Source: Halomonadaceae bacterium T82-2
GTDB taxonomy: Bacteria > Pseudomonadota > Gammaproteobacteria > Pseudomonadales > Halomonadaceae
NCBI GenBank assembly: GCA_001577635.1
Contig: LSBP01000020.1
Span: forward strand, 1 to 59,215
Length of the DNA: 59,215 bases
Direction of reading: 5' to 3'
Part shown: positions 7,994-15,892 of the stretch, in pieces
Layout of the letters: every line of letters begins with the position of its first letter
How positions within the stretch are numbered: the first letter of the stretch is position 1
Notes under the pieces: model-generated
The model's input: the letters and a program-made list of their open reading frames with translations, nothing else
Database searches by the model: none
Told to the model about the DNA's origin: nothing
Position numbers and translations under genes: made by a program

Positions 7994-9061
7994 CTACTGG
8001 GACTGACCAGGACTGGCGGCCGCTCCACCTACGACACCGGCCCGCATGGCGGTATTCCCACCCTGCTCGGCGAGGTGGCGAGATACGGCATCTTCGGGCG
8101 TGCCGGTCAGCCCGCGGAACATGCCCATCGAGCCGATCAGGGCCGACGACTCGTAGGGCACAAATACCCGCTCCCCCTGGGCCGCCATGTCGGGAAGGGT
8201 CTTGATGTAGGACTGGCCGAGCAGGTAGCTGACCACCGTGCGCTTGTGGTCTTCTCCCTCTCCGAGAGCCTCCAGCACCAGCTTGATGGATTCGCGTTCC
8301 CCCTCGGCACGCAGGATGGCCGACTCCTTGTCGCCTTCCGCGTTCAGGATCGCTGACTGGCGCTCCCCTTCCGCCCGAGCAATCGCCGCCTGCTTGTTGC
8401 CCTCGGCCTCGGTGACGGTCGCGCGACGCTTGCGCTCGGCCGCCATCTGGAGCCGCATGGCTTCCTCGACTTCTTCGGGCATGCTGATGTCCTGAACCTC
8501 GACACGAGTGATCTTTACTCCCCACTTTGAAGCCGGTTCCTCCATCGCGGACTGGATCTGGTCGTTCACCTCCGACCGGCTCTCGAACAACTTGTCGAGC
8601 TCCATCTTGCCGACGACGCTACGCAGTGTTGTCTTGGCCAGGACCTCTACCGCCTGCACGACGTTCTCGACCTCATAGACCGCATTCTTCGGGTCGATAA
8701 TCTGGTAGTAGAGGGCGCCATTGATCCTGACCGTGACATTATCCGTCGTCACCACTGGCTGACCCGGGAAGTCCATCACGGTCTCCCGGCGATCGATGCG
8801 CGTTTCTTGCCGGCTGACGGCGGTGTATTCGTCGCCCCGCTTTTCATAGCGAATCATCGTGATGGCGCGTGGCTGCTCGATGAACGGGATAATGACGTTG
8901 ATTCCGCTCTCGATGACACGGTGAAACGAGCCCAGCCGCTCGATGACCATCACTTCCGACTGGCGCACAATGACCAGCCCCTTGACGATGATGAGAATGC
9001 CGATCAGGACAATGATCAGCGCCAGCACGGTGGCCGGAGAAAACAGCAGCGCATCAGCCAT
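7994..9061 (-). CDS. SPFH/Band 7 (stomatin-like, QmcA-type) membrane protein
   Basis: The 355-residue protein has one N-terminal membrane helix (about residues 8-28), an SPFH/PHB domain (about 30-200) and a coiled-coil region of repeated A-E-G-E/D-(R/K) units (about 205-265, for example AEGERQSAILNAEGDKESAI). This is the layout of paraslipin/QmcA. Such proteins form oligomeric rings in detergent-resistant membrane areas and modulate membrane proteases or stress responses. The gene overlaps the upstream nfeD gene by 8 bases, the usual SPFH-NfeD pair (ybbK/ybbJ in E. coli). Its base composition is lower in GC than the neighbours: the line 8461-8520 counts 31 of 60 G+C. The tail (about 310-355) is Gly/Ala-rich and not conserved. 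Confidence 0.88.
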   Translation of the reverse strand: MADALLFSPATVLALIIVLIGILIIVKGLVIVRQSEVMVIERLGSFHRVIESGINVIIPFIEQPRAITMIRYEKRGDEYTAVSRQETRIDRRETVMDFPGQPVVTTDNVTVRINGALYYQIIDPKNAVYEVENVVQAVEVLAKTTLRSVVGKMELDKLFESRSEVNDQIQSAMEEPASKWGVKITRVEVQDISMPEEVEEAMRLQMAAERKRRATVTEAEGNKQAAIARAEGERQSAILNAEGDKESAILRAEGERESIKLVLEALGEGEDHKRTVVSYLLGQSYIKTLPDMAAQGERVFVPYESSALIGSMGMFRGLTGTPEDAVSRHLAEQGGNTAMRAGVVGGAAASPGQSQ

Positions 9062-9530
9062 GGGAGGCTCCTTCTTCTGGGTGGTTTTCCAGGTGCACGA
9101 TGGCGGTGGCTCCCTCGAAATGATCGAGGATGACGGGCGTGCCGTCCGGCAGGGCCATTTCCCCGCTGCCGGCCACCCGCAGCCGATAGAGATCGCCCTT
9201 GATCTTGATGACAGTGGCCCGGTCGAAATCGCGTGTCAGGGTCTTGAACCGCTGGCCGGATTCCTGGCCACTGCCGGTGTTGCCGTACTTCATCCCCCTG
9301 GGGGAAAAGTGCGGCTGGAGTTTCCAGACGGCGAGTGGCGCCAGCACGCCCGAGAAAATGCCCATCGCCAGTAGCTGCATGCTGTACGAGGCATCCAGGG
9401 CCGCCACGACGGCCGTGAGCAGTGCCGCGGCCCCCAGCGCCAGCATGACGACACCGCCTGTCAGCAGTTCGGATAGCCCCAGCAGCAGAGCGATCAGGAC
9501 CCATATCACCGGGGGACTCCAGCTCATCAT
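9054..9530 (-). CDS. NfeD-like membrane protein (YbbJ type)
   Basis: The 158-residue protein has two or three N-terminal membrane helices (about 5-70, starting PPVIWVLIALLLGLSELLTG) followed by a small OB-fold domain (about 90-150, RATVIKIKGDLYRLRVAG). This is the short NfeD form that accompanies SPFH proteins and probably controls the assembly of the SPFH ring. It overlaps the SPFH gene by 8 bases, so both are translated from one mRNA. The start could be either of two adjacent ATGs (9530 or 9527). It shares the lower GC content of this segment. Confidence 0.85.
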   Translation of the reverse strand: MMSWSPPVIWVLIALLLGLSELLTGGVVMLALGAAALLTAVVAALDASYSMQLLAMGIFSGVLAPLAVWKLQPHFSPRGMKYGNTGSGQESGQRFKTLTRDFDRATVIKIKGDLYRLRVAGSGEMALPDGTPVILDHFEGATAIVHLENHPEEGASHG

Positions 9531-9586
9531 TGTGGTCTTGCCTCCTTGTCGCTGCAGGGGGCCGGTTGCCCGGCCCGGGGTGTCGA

Positions 9587-10516
9587 TCAGACTCGAGCCG
9601 CCAGATCCGCGAGGTTCACCAGGGTCAGCTTGCCGTCGCGGAGGAAAGCCCCCGTATCGGCGTAGAAGACGTTGCCCAGCCAGCGGGGCTCGGGGACGGG
9701 GGTGTGCCCCACCACAACGGCATCAATACCACCAATCGGCGTGATGTCGCCCTCCTTGATGCGGGACCGACTCCAGATGGTTGGCTCCAGGAGCGATTCG
9801 GGGCTTTCCCGCAACCCGTTCCAGTTCCGGGGTGGCTCGGCATGACAGATGCCGATGCGCTTGCCATCGACCACCACCTCCCGACCGAGCGGCAGGTAAC
9901 GGGCAGCCTCCTCCAGCAGGGTTTTCACCTCGCGGGCATCCTCGCCATGAATCCAGCCGCCCCCGTTCGTCTGCCAGAGATCCCAGTCATGCCGAGTCCC
10001 CTGGTCGCCGAGCGCCGTCAGCGCCAGCCATTCGTGGTTGCCAAGCACGCAGTGGCAGAACGGCTCGAATACCAGTGACAGGCAATCGAACGAGCGAGCG
10101 CCCCTGTCGATCAGGTCGCCGACACAGAACAGCCGGTCCCGCTGACGATCGAAGTCCACGGCTCGCAGCGCGTCCTGCAGGGCGTCGTACTGGCCGTGGA
10201 TGTCGCCCACCACGAAGTCGCGCCCCTCGGTATTTTCTTCATGGACGACAAACGCGGGGTCGGCCTTCAGTCCGGGCGTATACAGCCCGGCGAGTTGACG
10301 GAGCTGGTCCGCAACAGCCGCCCGGACCGGGGAATCCTCCTCATTGTCCTTGTCGATCACATCGGCAAGGGTGTCCAGCGAGTGATAACCGTCCGGCAGC
10401 AGGTGCCCGTGCACGTCGGCAGTGGCCGATAGAAAGCTCAGGGTCTCGCGGTCCATGCCGAGCCTGGGGTCGACCACCACCCTGGCCTGGCCGTCACGAA
10501 CCTCAATGGTGAGCAT
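9587..10516 (-). CDS. Serine/threonine protein phosphatase-type metallophosphoesterase (PrpA/PrpB-like)
   Basis: The 309-residue protein contains the complete PPP signature: GDIHGQYDAL (about 120-129), GDLIDRGARSFD (about 150) and GNHEWLAL (about 178), plus later metal-binding His residues (ICHAEPP and VVVGHTP). The domain resembles bacteriophage lambda phosphatase and E. coli PrpA/PrpB, which dephosphorylate Ser/Thr or small phosphoesters with two Mn ions. An N-terminal ~100-residue extension is not recognised. I start at 10516, where GGAGGG lies upstream; a longer open frame to 10726 runs into the BRCT remnant. It lies 56 bases upstream of nfeD and may be in the same transcript. Whether it acts with the SPFH/NfeD proteins is open. 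Confidence 0.82.
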   Translation of the reverse strand: MLTIEVRDGQARVVVDPRLGMDRETLSFLSATADVHGHLLPDGYHSLDTLADVIDKDNEEDSPVRAAVADQLRQLAGLYTPGLKADPAFVVHEENTEGRDFVVGDIHGQYDALQDALRAVDFDRQRDRLFCVGDLIDRGARSFDCLSLVFEPFCHCVLGNHEWLALTALGDQGTRHDWDLWQTNGGGWIHGEDAREVKTLLEEAARYLPLGREVVVDGKRIGICHAEPPRNWNGLRESPESLLEPTIWSRSRIKEGDITPIGGIDAVVVGHTPVPEPRWLGNVFYADTGAFLRDGKLTLVNLADLAARV

Positions 10517-10572
10517 GTCTGCGCCCTCCGTTGCGAAAGCGGATCGGGGCTGCACCCCGACCACGCCGATTG

Positions 10573-10745
10573 TCACGATACCCGCGCGCGAGACGCGTCC
10601 TTGAAGAGCGCTTCGGCGGTCGCTCTCCTGTTCTCGTTGAGCCTGCGGGCCTTGTCCGGCTGGCTGCCGACCTTCTCGCCGATAATGAGCCAATCGGTGC
10701 CGGTGCCGATAGCGCTTTTGCGCCACACCCGTGGCGCCCGACTGG
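10573..10745 (-). pseudogene. Remnant of a BRCT-domain coding sequence
   Basis: On the minus strand this stretch reads GTGTDWLIIGEKVGSQPDKA followed by RRLNENRRATAEALFKDA and a stop at 10573-10575. TDWLI-x-GEK-x-GS-x-x-DKA is the core of BRCT domains such as the C-terminus of NAD-dependent DNA ligase and other BRCT proteins. Nothing upstream continues the fold, so this is a fragment. Together with the dioxygenase remnant at 7734 it brackets the lower-GC segment 7990-10520. The 326-base gap between the phosphatase start and the TonB receptor otherwise holds nothing I recognise. Confidence 0.5.
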
Positions 10746-10842
10746 AGGCGGCGGGGCCGGCGCGCTAGGCTGGGCGCGACCGCGCCGGGCAGCGCCGGCC
10801 TCGCTCGCCGACTTTGTAAACATCCTCTGACAGGGAATCGTC

Positions 10843-12951
10843 ATGCCTCATCGCCCCTTCATCCGCGCGCTCGGGCTGAGCGCCTGCGGCCTGGGCCTCG
10901 CGCCATGCGTCGCGGTGGCCGTGGAAAGCCGTTCTGCCGCCCAGCCTGACACGGATGTCATCACCGTCACCGCCCCGCGTCTGACGCGCGAGCTCTACGC
11001 CACGCCCGCCGCCGTGTCGGTGATCGACCGCGAGGCGATCGCCCGGGGCCAGCAGCGCGTGCGCCTCGATGAGTCGCTGGCCGGCGTCCCGGGCCTGTAC
11101 CTGCAGAACCGCTACAATTTCGCCCAGGGCGAGCGCGTGTCGATCCGCGGCTTCGGCGCGCGTACCCCCTGGGGCGTGCGCGGCATCACCGTGGTCGTCG
11201 ATGGTATCCCCTACACCCTGCCGGACGGCCAGGCCCAGCTCGATGCCATCGACCTCGACAGCGCCGAGACCATCGAGGTGATCCGCGGTCCGGCGGCGGT
11301 GCCCTACGGCAATGCCGCCGGCGGGGTGATCGACGTCACCACCGCCAGCGGCGAGAGCGATCCGGGTAGCGCGATCCGCGTCGAGGCGGGCAGCGACGGC
11401 TATCGCAAGCTGTCGGTGCAGAACGGCGGCACCGAGGGACCTTGGTCGCATCACGTCAGTGCCTCGGCGATGGACTACGACGGCTATCGCGAGCACAGCG
11501 CCGCCCGCAAGTATCTGCTCAACGCCAAGCTGAGCCGCGAGCTGGGCGATGACCGCAAGATCACCGCCGTCCTCAACCTGCTCGACAGCCCGTTTGCCGA
11601 GGATCCCGGCGGCAAGACGCTCGAATCCGTGGAGGAAGACCGTCGGGCCGCCATGGATACGCGGGGGTACTACGACTACTCGCCGGTCGATATCGACTCG
11701 GGGCAGGAGGTCGACCAGCAGGTCATCGGCCTGCAGTACGAAGACCTGTCCGCCGGGCCCGGGGCGCTCACCCTCAAGGGCTTCTACCTGCATCGCGACT
11801 ATCAGCAGCAACTGGCCTTCGCCGGGGGCGACCGTGACATCACGGACGTGCAGAACTACATCGCCTACGATCGCGACTACTACGGCGGCAGCGCCGAGTA
11901 TCGCCAGTCGCTGACGCTCGCCGGGCTGCCCCTGCGCTACATGACCGGCGTCGACGTGGCGCGTCAGGTGGACGACCGTCACAGCGACGACGTGCTGATC
12001 GATGGCGAGCACGTGCGTCGCTCCCAGGACGAGACCCAGCAGGCGACCTCCATGGGCGTCTTCGCCCAGGGCGACCTGGAGCTCACCGAGCGCTGGACGC
12101 TCTCGCTGGGCACGCGCTACGACCGGGTGCGTTTCGACATCGACGATCACCGGCTCGATGACGGCGACGACAGCGGCGACCGGACCTTCGGTCAGTGGAG
12201 CGGCAGTGCGGGGCTGAGTTTCCAGTACCTGCCCGACCACCAGTTCTACCTGGCGACCGGTACCGCCTACGAGACGCCGACCTTCTCGGAGTTCGCCAAC
12301 CCCGACGGCGGCGGCTTCAACCCGGACATCGAGCCGCAGGCGGCGTGGAACCGCGAACTCGGGCTGCGCGGCACCTTCGACAACGGGCTGGATTATGACC
12401 TCGCCGTGTTCTCGACCCGGGTCAGGGATTCCCTGGTGGCCTACGAGAATGCCGCTGGCAAGAGCTACTATCGCAATGCCGGCAAGAGCACCCGCGAGGG
12501 CATCGAGACCCAGCTGGGCTGGCAGTTCACCCCGAGCTGGCGTGTCGACAGCGCCCTGACCCTGGCGAGCTACGCATTCGACGACTACCGCGTCGACGGG
12601 CAGGACTTCGATGGCAACCGCATTCCCGGCGTGCCGGAGCGGACCTGGGTCAACCGATTGTCATGGCAGGGGCTCGACCGGCGCTTCGCCACCCTGGAGA
12701 CCCGCTACATCGGCTCGATGGCCGCCGACGACGCCAACGACGAGACGATCGACGCCGTCTGGCTGGTCAACCTGCGCGCCGGCGACGGCTGGCGTCTGGG
12801 CGGCGACACCGTGCTCGAGGCCTATGCCGGGGTGCGCAACCTGTTCGATCGCGAGCACTACGCCAACGTGATCATCAACGCCAGCCACGAGCGCTACTAT
12901 GATCCGGCGCCGGGGCGCACGGTGTATGCCGGGGTGGGCGTCGAATTCTGA
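10843..12951 (+). CDS. TonB-dependent outer-membrane receptor, YncD/PqqU-like
   Basis: The 702-residue protein has a signal peptide (about 1-26), a TonB-box-like DVITVTAP (about 38-45), a plug domain and a 22-strand barrel ending in the typical aromatic terminus (AGVGVEF). The plug has SIRGFGARTPWGVRGI, VVDGIPYTLPDGQAQLDAID and VIRGPAAVPYGNAAGGVI, which closely follow E. coli YncD (RGFGAR-x-x-FGVRGI, DGIP-x-T-x-PDGQ, V-x-RGP-x-x-x-YGN-x-x-GGVINV). YncD has been identified as a PQQ receptor, so PQQ or another small redox cofactor/chelate is a possible ligand. No transporter or regulator is adjacent and I see no Fur box upstream. The exact substrate is a guess. Confidence 0.85.
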   Translation: MPHRPFIRALGLSACGLGLAPCVAVAVESRSAAQPDTDVITVTAPRLTRELYATPAAVSVIDREAIARGQQRVRLDESLAGVPGLYLQNRYNFAQGERVSIRGFGARTPWGVRGITVVVDGIPYTLPDGQAQLDAIDLDSAETIEVIRGPAAVPYGNAAGGVIDVTTASGESDPGSAIRVEAGSDGYRKLSVQNGGTEGPWSHHVSASAMDYDGYREHSAARKYLLNAKLSRELGDDRKITAVLNLLDSPFAEDPGGKTLESVEEDRRAAMDTRGYYDYSPVDIDSGQEVDQQVIGLQYEDLSAGPGALTLKGFYLHRDYQQQLAFAGGDRDITDVQNYIAYDRDYYGGSAEYRQSLTLAGLPLRYMTGVDVARQVDDRHSDDVLIDGEHVRRSQDETQQATSMGVFAQGDLELTERWTLSLGTRYDRVRFDIDDHRLDDGDDSGDRTFGQWSGSAGLSFQYLPDHQFYLATGTAYETPTFSEFANPDGGGFNPDIEPQAAWNRELGLRGTFDNGLDYDLAVFSTRVRDSLVAYENAAGKSYYRNAGKSTREGIETQLGWQFTPSWRVDSALTLASYAFDDYRVDGQDFDGNRIPGVPERTWVNRLSWQGLDRRFATLETRYIGSMAADDANDETIDAVWLVNLRAGDGWRLGGDTVLEAYAGVRNLFDREHYANVIINASHERYYDPAPGRTVYAGVGVEF

Positions 12952-12960
12952 CGACTGATG

Positions 12961-12990
12961 CAAAAACGCCCCCGGCAGGGCCGGGGGCGT
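12961..12990 (-). terminator. Rho-independent terminator downstream of serA
   Basis: A perfect 11-bp stem (12966-12976 and 12980-12990) with a three-base loop AGG is preceded on the plus strand by AAAAA at 12962-12966. Read from the minus strand this is a hairpin followed by a U tract, placed 26 bases after the serA stop. It may also stop the TonB receptor transcript from the other side. Confidence 0.85.
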
Positions 12991-13015
12991 GGCAGGGCCG
13001 ATCTCGAGGGCGGGC

Positions 13016-14266
13016 TCAGTCCTGGTAGTTGGTCTCGGAGTAGAGCACGCGGGTGCGCAGGGTATGGTCGACCTGCTTGAGTGCTTCGAGGGCCTTGGCG
13101 CCATAGGCCTTGTCGACGTCGATCACCACGTAGCCGACCTTCTCGTTGGTCTGCAGGAACTGGCCGGAGATGTTGATATCGTTCTCCGAGAGCACGCGGT
13201 TGATCTCGGACATCACGCCCGGCACGTTCTCGTGGATGTGCAGCAGGCGATGCTTGTCCGGGTGGGCCGGCAGCGCCACCTCGGGGAAGTTGACCGAGGT
13301 GATGGTGGTGCCGTTGTCGGAGTAGGTGATCAGCTTCTCGGAAACCTCGACGCCGATGTTCTCCTGGGCCTCGAGGGTGGAACCACCGATGTGCGGGGTG
13401 AGGATCACGTTGGCCAGCCCGCGCAGCGGCGAGACGAACTCCTCGTCGTTGCTCTTCGGCTCGCTGGGGAAGACGTCGACTGCCGCGCCCAGCAGCTTGC
13501 CGGCCTTGAGCGCCTCGGCCAGGTCCTCGATGACCACGGTGGAGCCGCGCGAGGCGTTGATGAAGATGCTGCCCGGCTTCATCAGCGCGAACTGTTCCTT
13601 GGTGATCATCCAGCGGGTCGAGGGCACGTCCGGCACGTGCAGGGTGACCACGTCGGCACGGGCCAGCAGCTCTTCCATGCTGCCCACCTGTCGGGCGTTG
13701 CCCATGGCCAGCTTGGTGACGACGTCGTAGTAGATGACGTCCAGGCCCACCGACTCGGCGAGCACCGAGAGCTGGGCGCCGATGCTGCCGTAGCCGATGA
13801 TGCCCAGGGTCTTGCCGCGGGCCTCGTGGGAATTCTTCGCCGACTTCAGCCAGCCGCCCTCGTGAGCGCGCGTGCTCTTCTCGGGAATGCCGCGCAGCAG
13901 CATGATGGTCTCGGCCAGCACCAGCTCGGCCACCGAGCGGGTGTTGGAGTAGGGGGCGTTGAACACCGGGATGCCGCGGGCCAGTGCGGCGTTCAGGTCG
14001 ACCTGGTTGGTGCCGATGCAGAAGCAGCCCACCGCGGTGAGCTTCTCGGCGGCGGCGAAGACCCGCTCGTTGAGCTGCGTCCGCGAGCGAATGCCGATGA
14101 AGTGCACGTCGCGGATCTTCTCGATCAGCGTCTCTTCGTCCAGCGAGGTGGAGAGGTGCTCGATGTTGGTGTAACCGGCGTTCAGGAAGTTATCCACCGC
14201 GGACTGGTGAATGCCCTCGAGCAGCAGGATCTTGATCTTGCTCTTGTCCAGGGACGTCTTGGCCAT
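13016..14266 (-). CDS. serA: D-3-phosphoglycerate dehydrogenase
   Basis: The 416-residue protein carries the NAD-dependent 2-hydroxyacid dehydrogenase fold: catalytic domain, Rossmann motif in LGIIGYGSIGAQL, catalytic residues around INASRGSTV and the LTPHIGGST histidine. It ends in an ACT regulatory domain (about 345-416, HIHENVPGVMSEINRVL) that binds serine for feedback inhibition, as in E. coli SerA (410 residues). It performs the first step of serine synthesis, oxidising 3-phosphoglycerate. The ATG at 14266 is chosen because MAKTSLDKSKIKILLLEGIH matches the SerA start and AAAGGG lies upstream; the longer open frame is not conserved. A strong terminator follows. Confidence 0.95.
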   Translation of the reverse strand: MAKTSLDKSKIKILLLEGIHQSAVDNFLNAGYTNIEHLSTSLDEETLIEKIRDVHFIGIRSRTQLNERVFAAAEKLTAVGCFCIGTNQVDLNAALARGIPVFNAPYSNTRSVAELVLAETIMLLRGIPEKSTRAHEGGWLKSAKNSHEARGKTLGIIGYGSIGAQLSVLAESVGLDVIYYDVVTKLAMGNARQVGSMEELLARADVVTLHVPDVPSTRWMITKEQFALMKPGSIFINASRGSTVVIEDLAEALKAGKLLGAAVDVFPSEPKSNDEEFVSPLRGLANVILTPHIGGSTLEAQENIGVEVSEKLITYSDNGTTITSVNFPEVALPAHPDKHRLLHIHENVPGVMSEINRVLSENDINISGQFLQTNEKVGYVVIDVDKAYGAKALEALKQVDHTLRTRVLYSETNYQD

Positions 14267-14593
14267 TGTCGATTCAACCCTTTCGTCGACTGACGACGCG
14301 AATTGGCGTCGGGAATGTGGAGTCTGTTGGCGGCGTTTCGAGCGGCAACGGCCCGTGGCGGGTACGAAAGGTGAGGGCCGAGCCAGGCATGGGACAGCGC
14401 AACAGGGCACACATGGTACCACACCGGCCTGTCGGCGGGATGAAAACGCTGCGTGTCCGGCATGAGCGAAATCGAAGTGGCGCCGGCGCCCGGGGCAGAC
14501 GCACCCCGGGGATGAGCGTGTATACTGTGCGCCCAGACCCTGATACTGCGGCGCCGCCTGCCGGGCGGCCCGTGTCGATGAGCGAGACGCGCC
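14267..14593. promoter_or_regulatory. 327-base divergent intergenic region serA / xseB
   Basis: This region carries the promoters of serA (minus) and of the xseB-ispA-dxs group (plus). The clearest element is a -10 hexamer TATACT at 14521-14526, 68 bases before xseB; the matching -35 (GACGCA at 14498-14503) is weak. A GGGGC...ACCCC hairpin lies at 14492-14507. I see no gene, tRNA or riboswitch here. Confidence 0.4.
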
Positions 14594-14884
14594 ATGGCAG
14601 ACCAGGAAAGCGCAGCGCCCGGCGCTGACGAGGCAACCCCCGACGACTTTGCCGGCACCCTCGACCGGCTCGAGCAGCTGGTGGCCCGGCTGGAAGCCGG
14701 CGAGCTGTCGCTGGAGGCGTCGCTGGCCGCGTTCGAGCAGGGCGTGCGCCTGACGCGCGAGGCCCAGCAGCGTCTCGACGCCGCCGAACTGCAGGTCCGT
14801 GCCCTAGTGGAACAGCCCGACGCCAGTCTCGCGGATGCGCCCTTCGCCGCCGATACTCCGCCGGAGGACGGCCATGCTCGCTGA
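14594..14884 (+). CDS. xseB: Exodeoxyribonuclease VII small subunit
   Basis: The 96-residue helical protein contains the XseB core: FAGTLDRLEQLVARLEAGEL followed by SLEASLAAFEQGVRLTREAQ, then LDAAELQVRALVE. It pairs with XseA to degrade single-stranded DNA to oligonucleotides. The order xseB-ispA-dxs is typical of gammaproteobacteria. The 3' end overlaps ispA by 11 bases. The C-terminal ~20 residues are an Asp/Ala-rich extension. The large subunit gene is not in the window. Confidence 0.92.
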   Translation: MADQESAAPGADEATPDDFAGTLDRLEQLVARLEAGELSLEASLAAFEQGVRLTREAQQRLDAAELQVRALVEQPDASLADAPFAADTPPEDGHAR

Positions 14885-15764
14885 CGCACGGGACGGGACG
14901 CAGCACCTGAGTGCCGACCGCGAGCGCATCAACGCGCGCCTGGAGGCGCTGTTCGCGGACCGCGCCGCCCCCGCCGAGCGGCTCGACGCGGCGATGCGCC
15001 ACGGCGTGATCGGCAACGGCAAGCGCCTGCGCGCGATCCTGGTCTATGCCACCGGGCGCGCCCTGGGGGCCGACCTGGACGCCCTGGACCCGGCGGCGCT
15101 GGCCATCGAGCTGGTCCACGCCTACTCGCTGGTCCACGATGACCTGCCGGCGATGGACGACGACGACCTGCGGCGCGGCCAGCCCACCGTGCACAAGGCG
15201 TTCGACGAGGCCAGCGCGATCCTCGCCGGCGACGCCCTGCAGACGCTGGCCTTCGAGGTGCTCGCCGAGGCCGCGCATCCCCGCACGGCGGCGCTGGTGG
15301 GCACCCTGGCCCGGGCCGCCGGCCGTGGCGGCATGGCCGGCGGCCAGGCGCTGGACCTCTACGCCGTCGGTCACCGGCTGGATGCCGAGGCGCTGGCGAC
15401 CATGCACCGCTACAAGACCGGTGCGCTGATTCGCGCCGCGGTGCGCATGGGCGGGCTCGTGGCGGTGCCCGAGGCGGACCCGCGGCTGGCGGCGCTGGAC
15501 CGCTACGCGGCGGCGGTCGGCCTGGCCTTCCAGATCCAGGACGACATCCTCGATGTGGTCGGCGACACCGGCACCCTCGGCAAGGCCGCGGGCGCCGACG
15601 CCGCCCGCGACAAGCCGACCTATCCGGCGCTGCTGGGTCTCGACGGCGCCCGCGCCCGTGCCGATGCCCTGCGCGACGAGGCGCTGGCGGCACTGGCGCC
15701 GCTCGGCGAGGCCGGCGAGCCGCTGGCGGACCTGGCCCGTTACATGATCGAGCGCGACTACTGA
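14874..15764 (+). CDS. ispA: Farnesyl diphosphate synthase (polyprenyl synthetase)
   Basis: The 296-residue protein has both Asp-rich motifs of trans-prenyltransferases: [14 protein letters not shown] (about residues 90-103, the first DDxxxxD with the bacterial two-residue insert) and [12 protein letters not shown] (about 222-233). It condenses IPP with DMAPP and GPP to farnesyl diphosphate for quinones and undecaprenyl phosphate. The ATG at 14874 follows GGAGGAC by a short gap and lies inside the xseB end, suggesting translational coupling. dxs, which feeds the same isoprenoid pathway, follows after 128 bases. Confidence 0.95.
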   Translation: MLADARDGTQHLSADRERINARLEALFADRAAPAERLDAAMRHGVIGNGKRLRAILVYATGRALGADLDALDPAALAIELVHAYSLVHDDLPAMDDDDLRRGQPTVHKAFDEASAILAGDALQTLAFEVLAEAAHPRTAALVGTLARAAGRGGMAGGQALDLYAVGHRLDAEALATMHRYKTGALIRAAVRMGGLVAVPEADPRLAALDRYAAAVGLAFQIQDDILDVVGDTGTLGKAAGADAARDKPTYPALLGLDGARARADALRDEALAALAPLGEAGEPLADLARYMIERDY

Positions 15765-15892
15765 GCCAGCATGGTATCGATGACTCCCCGGCCGAACCGC
15801 CGCGACCCGTGTCGCCCGCCCTTGCCGAAGGCGCCCGGGCGTGGCGCGAGCCTGCCCATCGAGCCGTGCCTCAACCGACAGAAGACAAGCCC

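Noticed and set aside
10746-10842. Fur box before the TonB-dependent receptor
   Set aside because: No sequence with reasonable similarity to a Fur box was found here, so iron control is not claimed.
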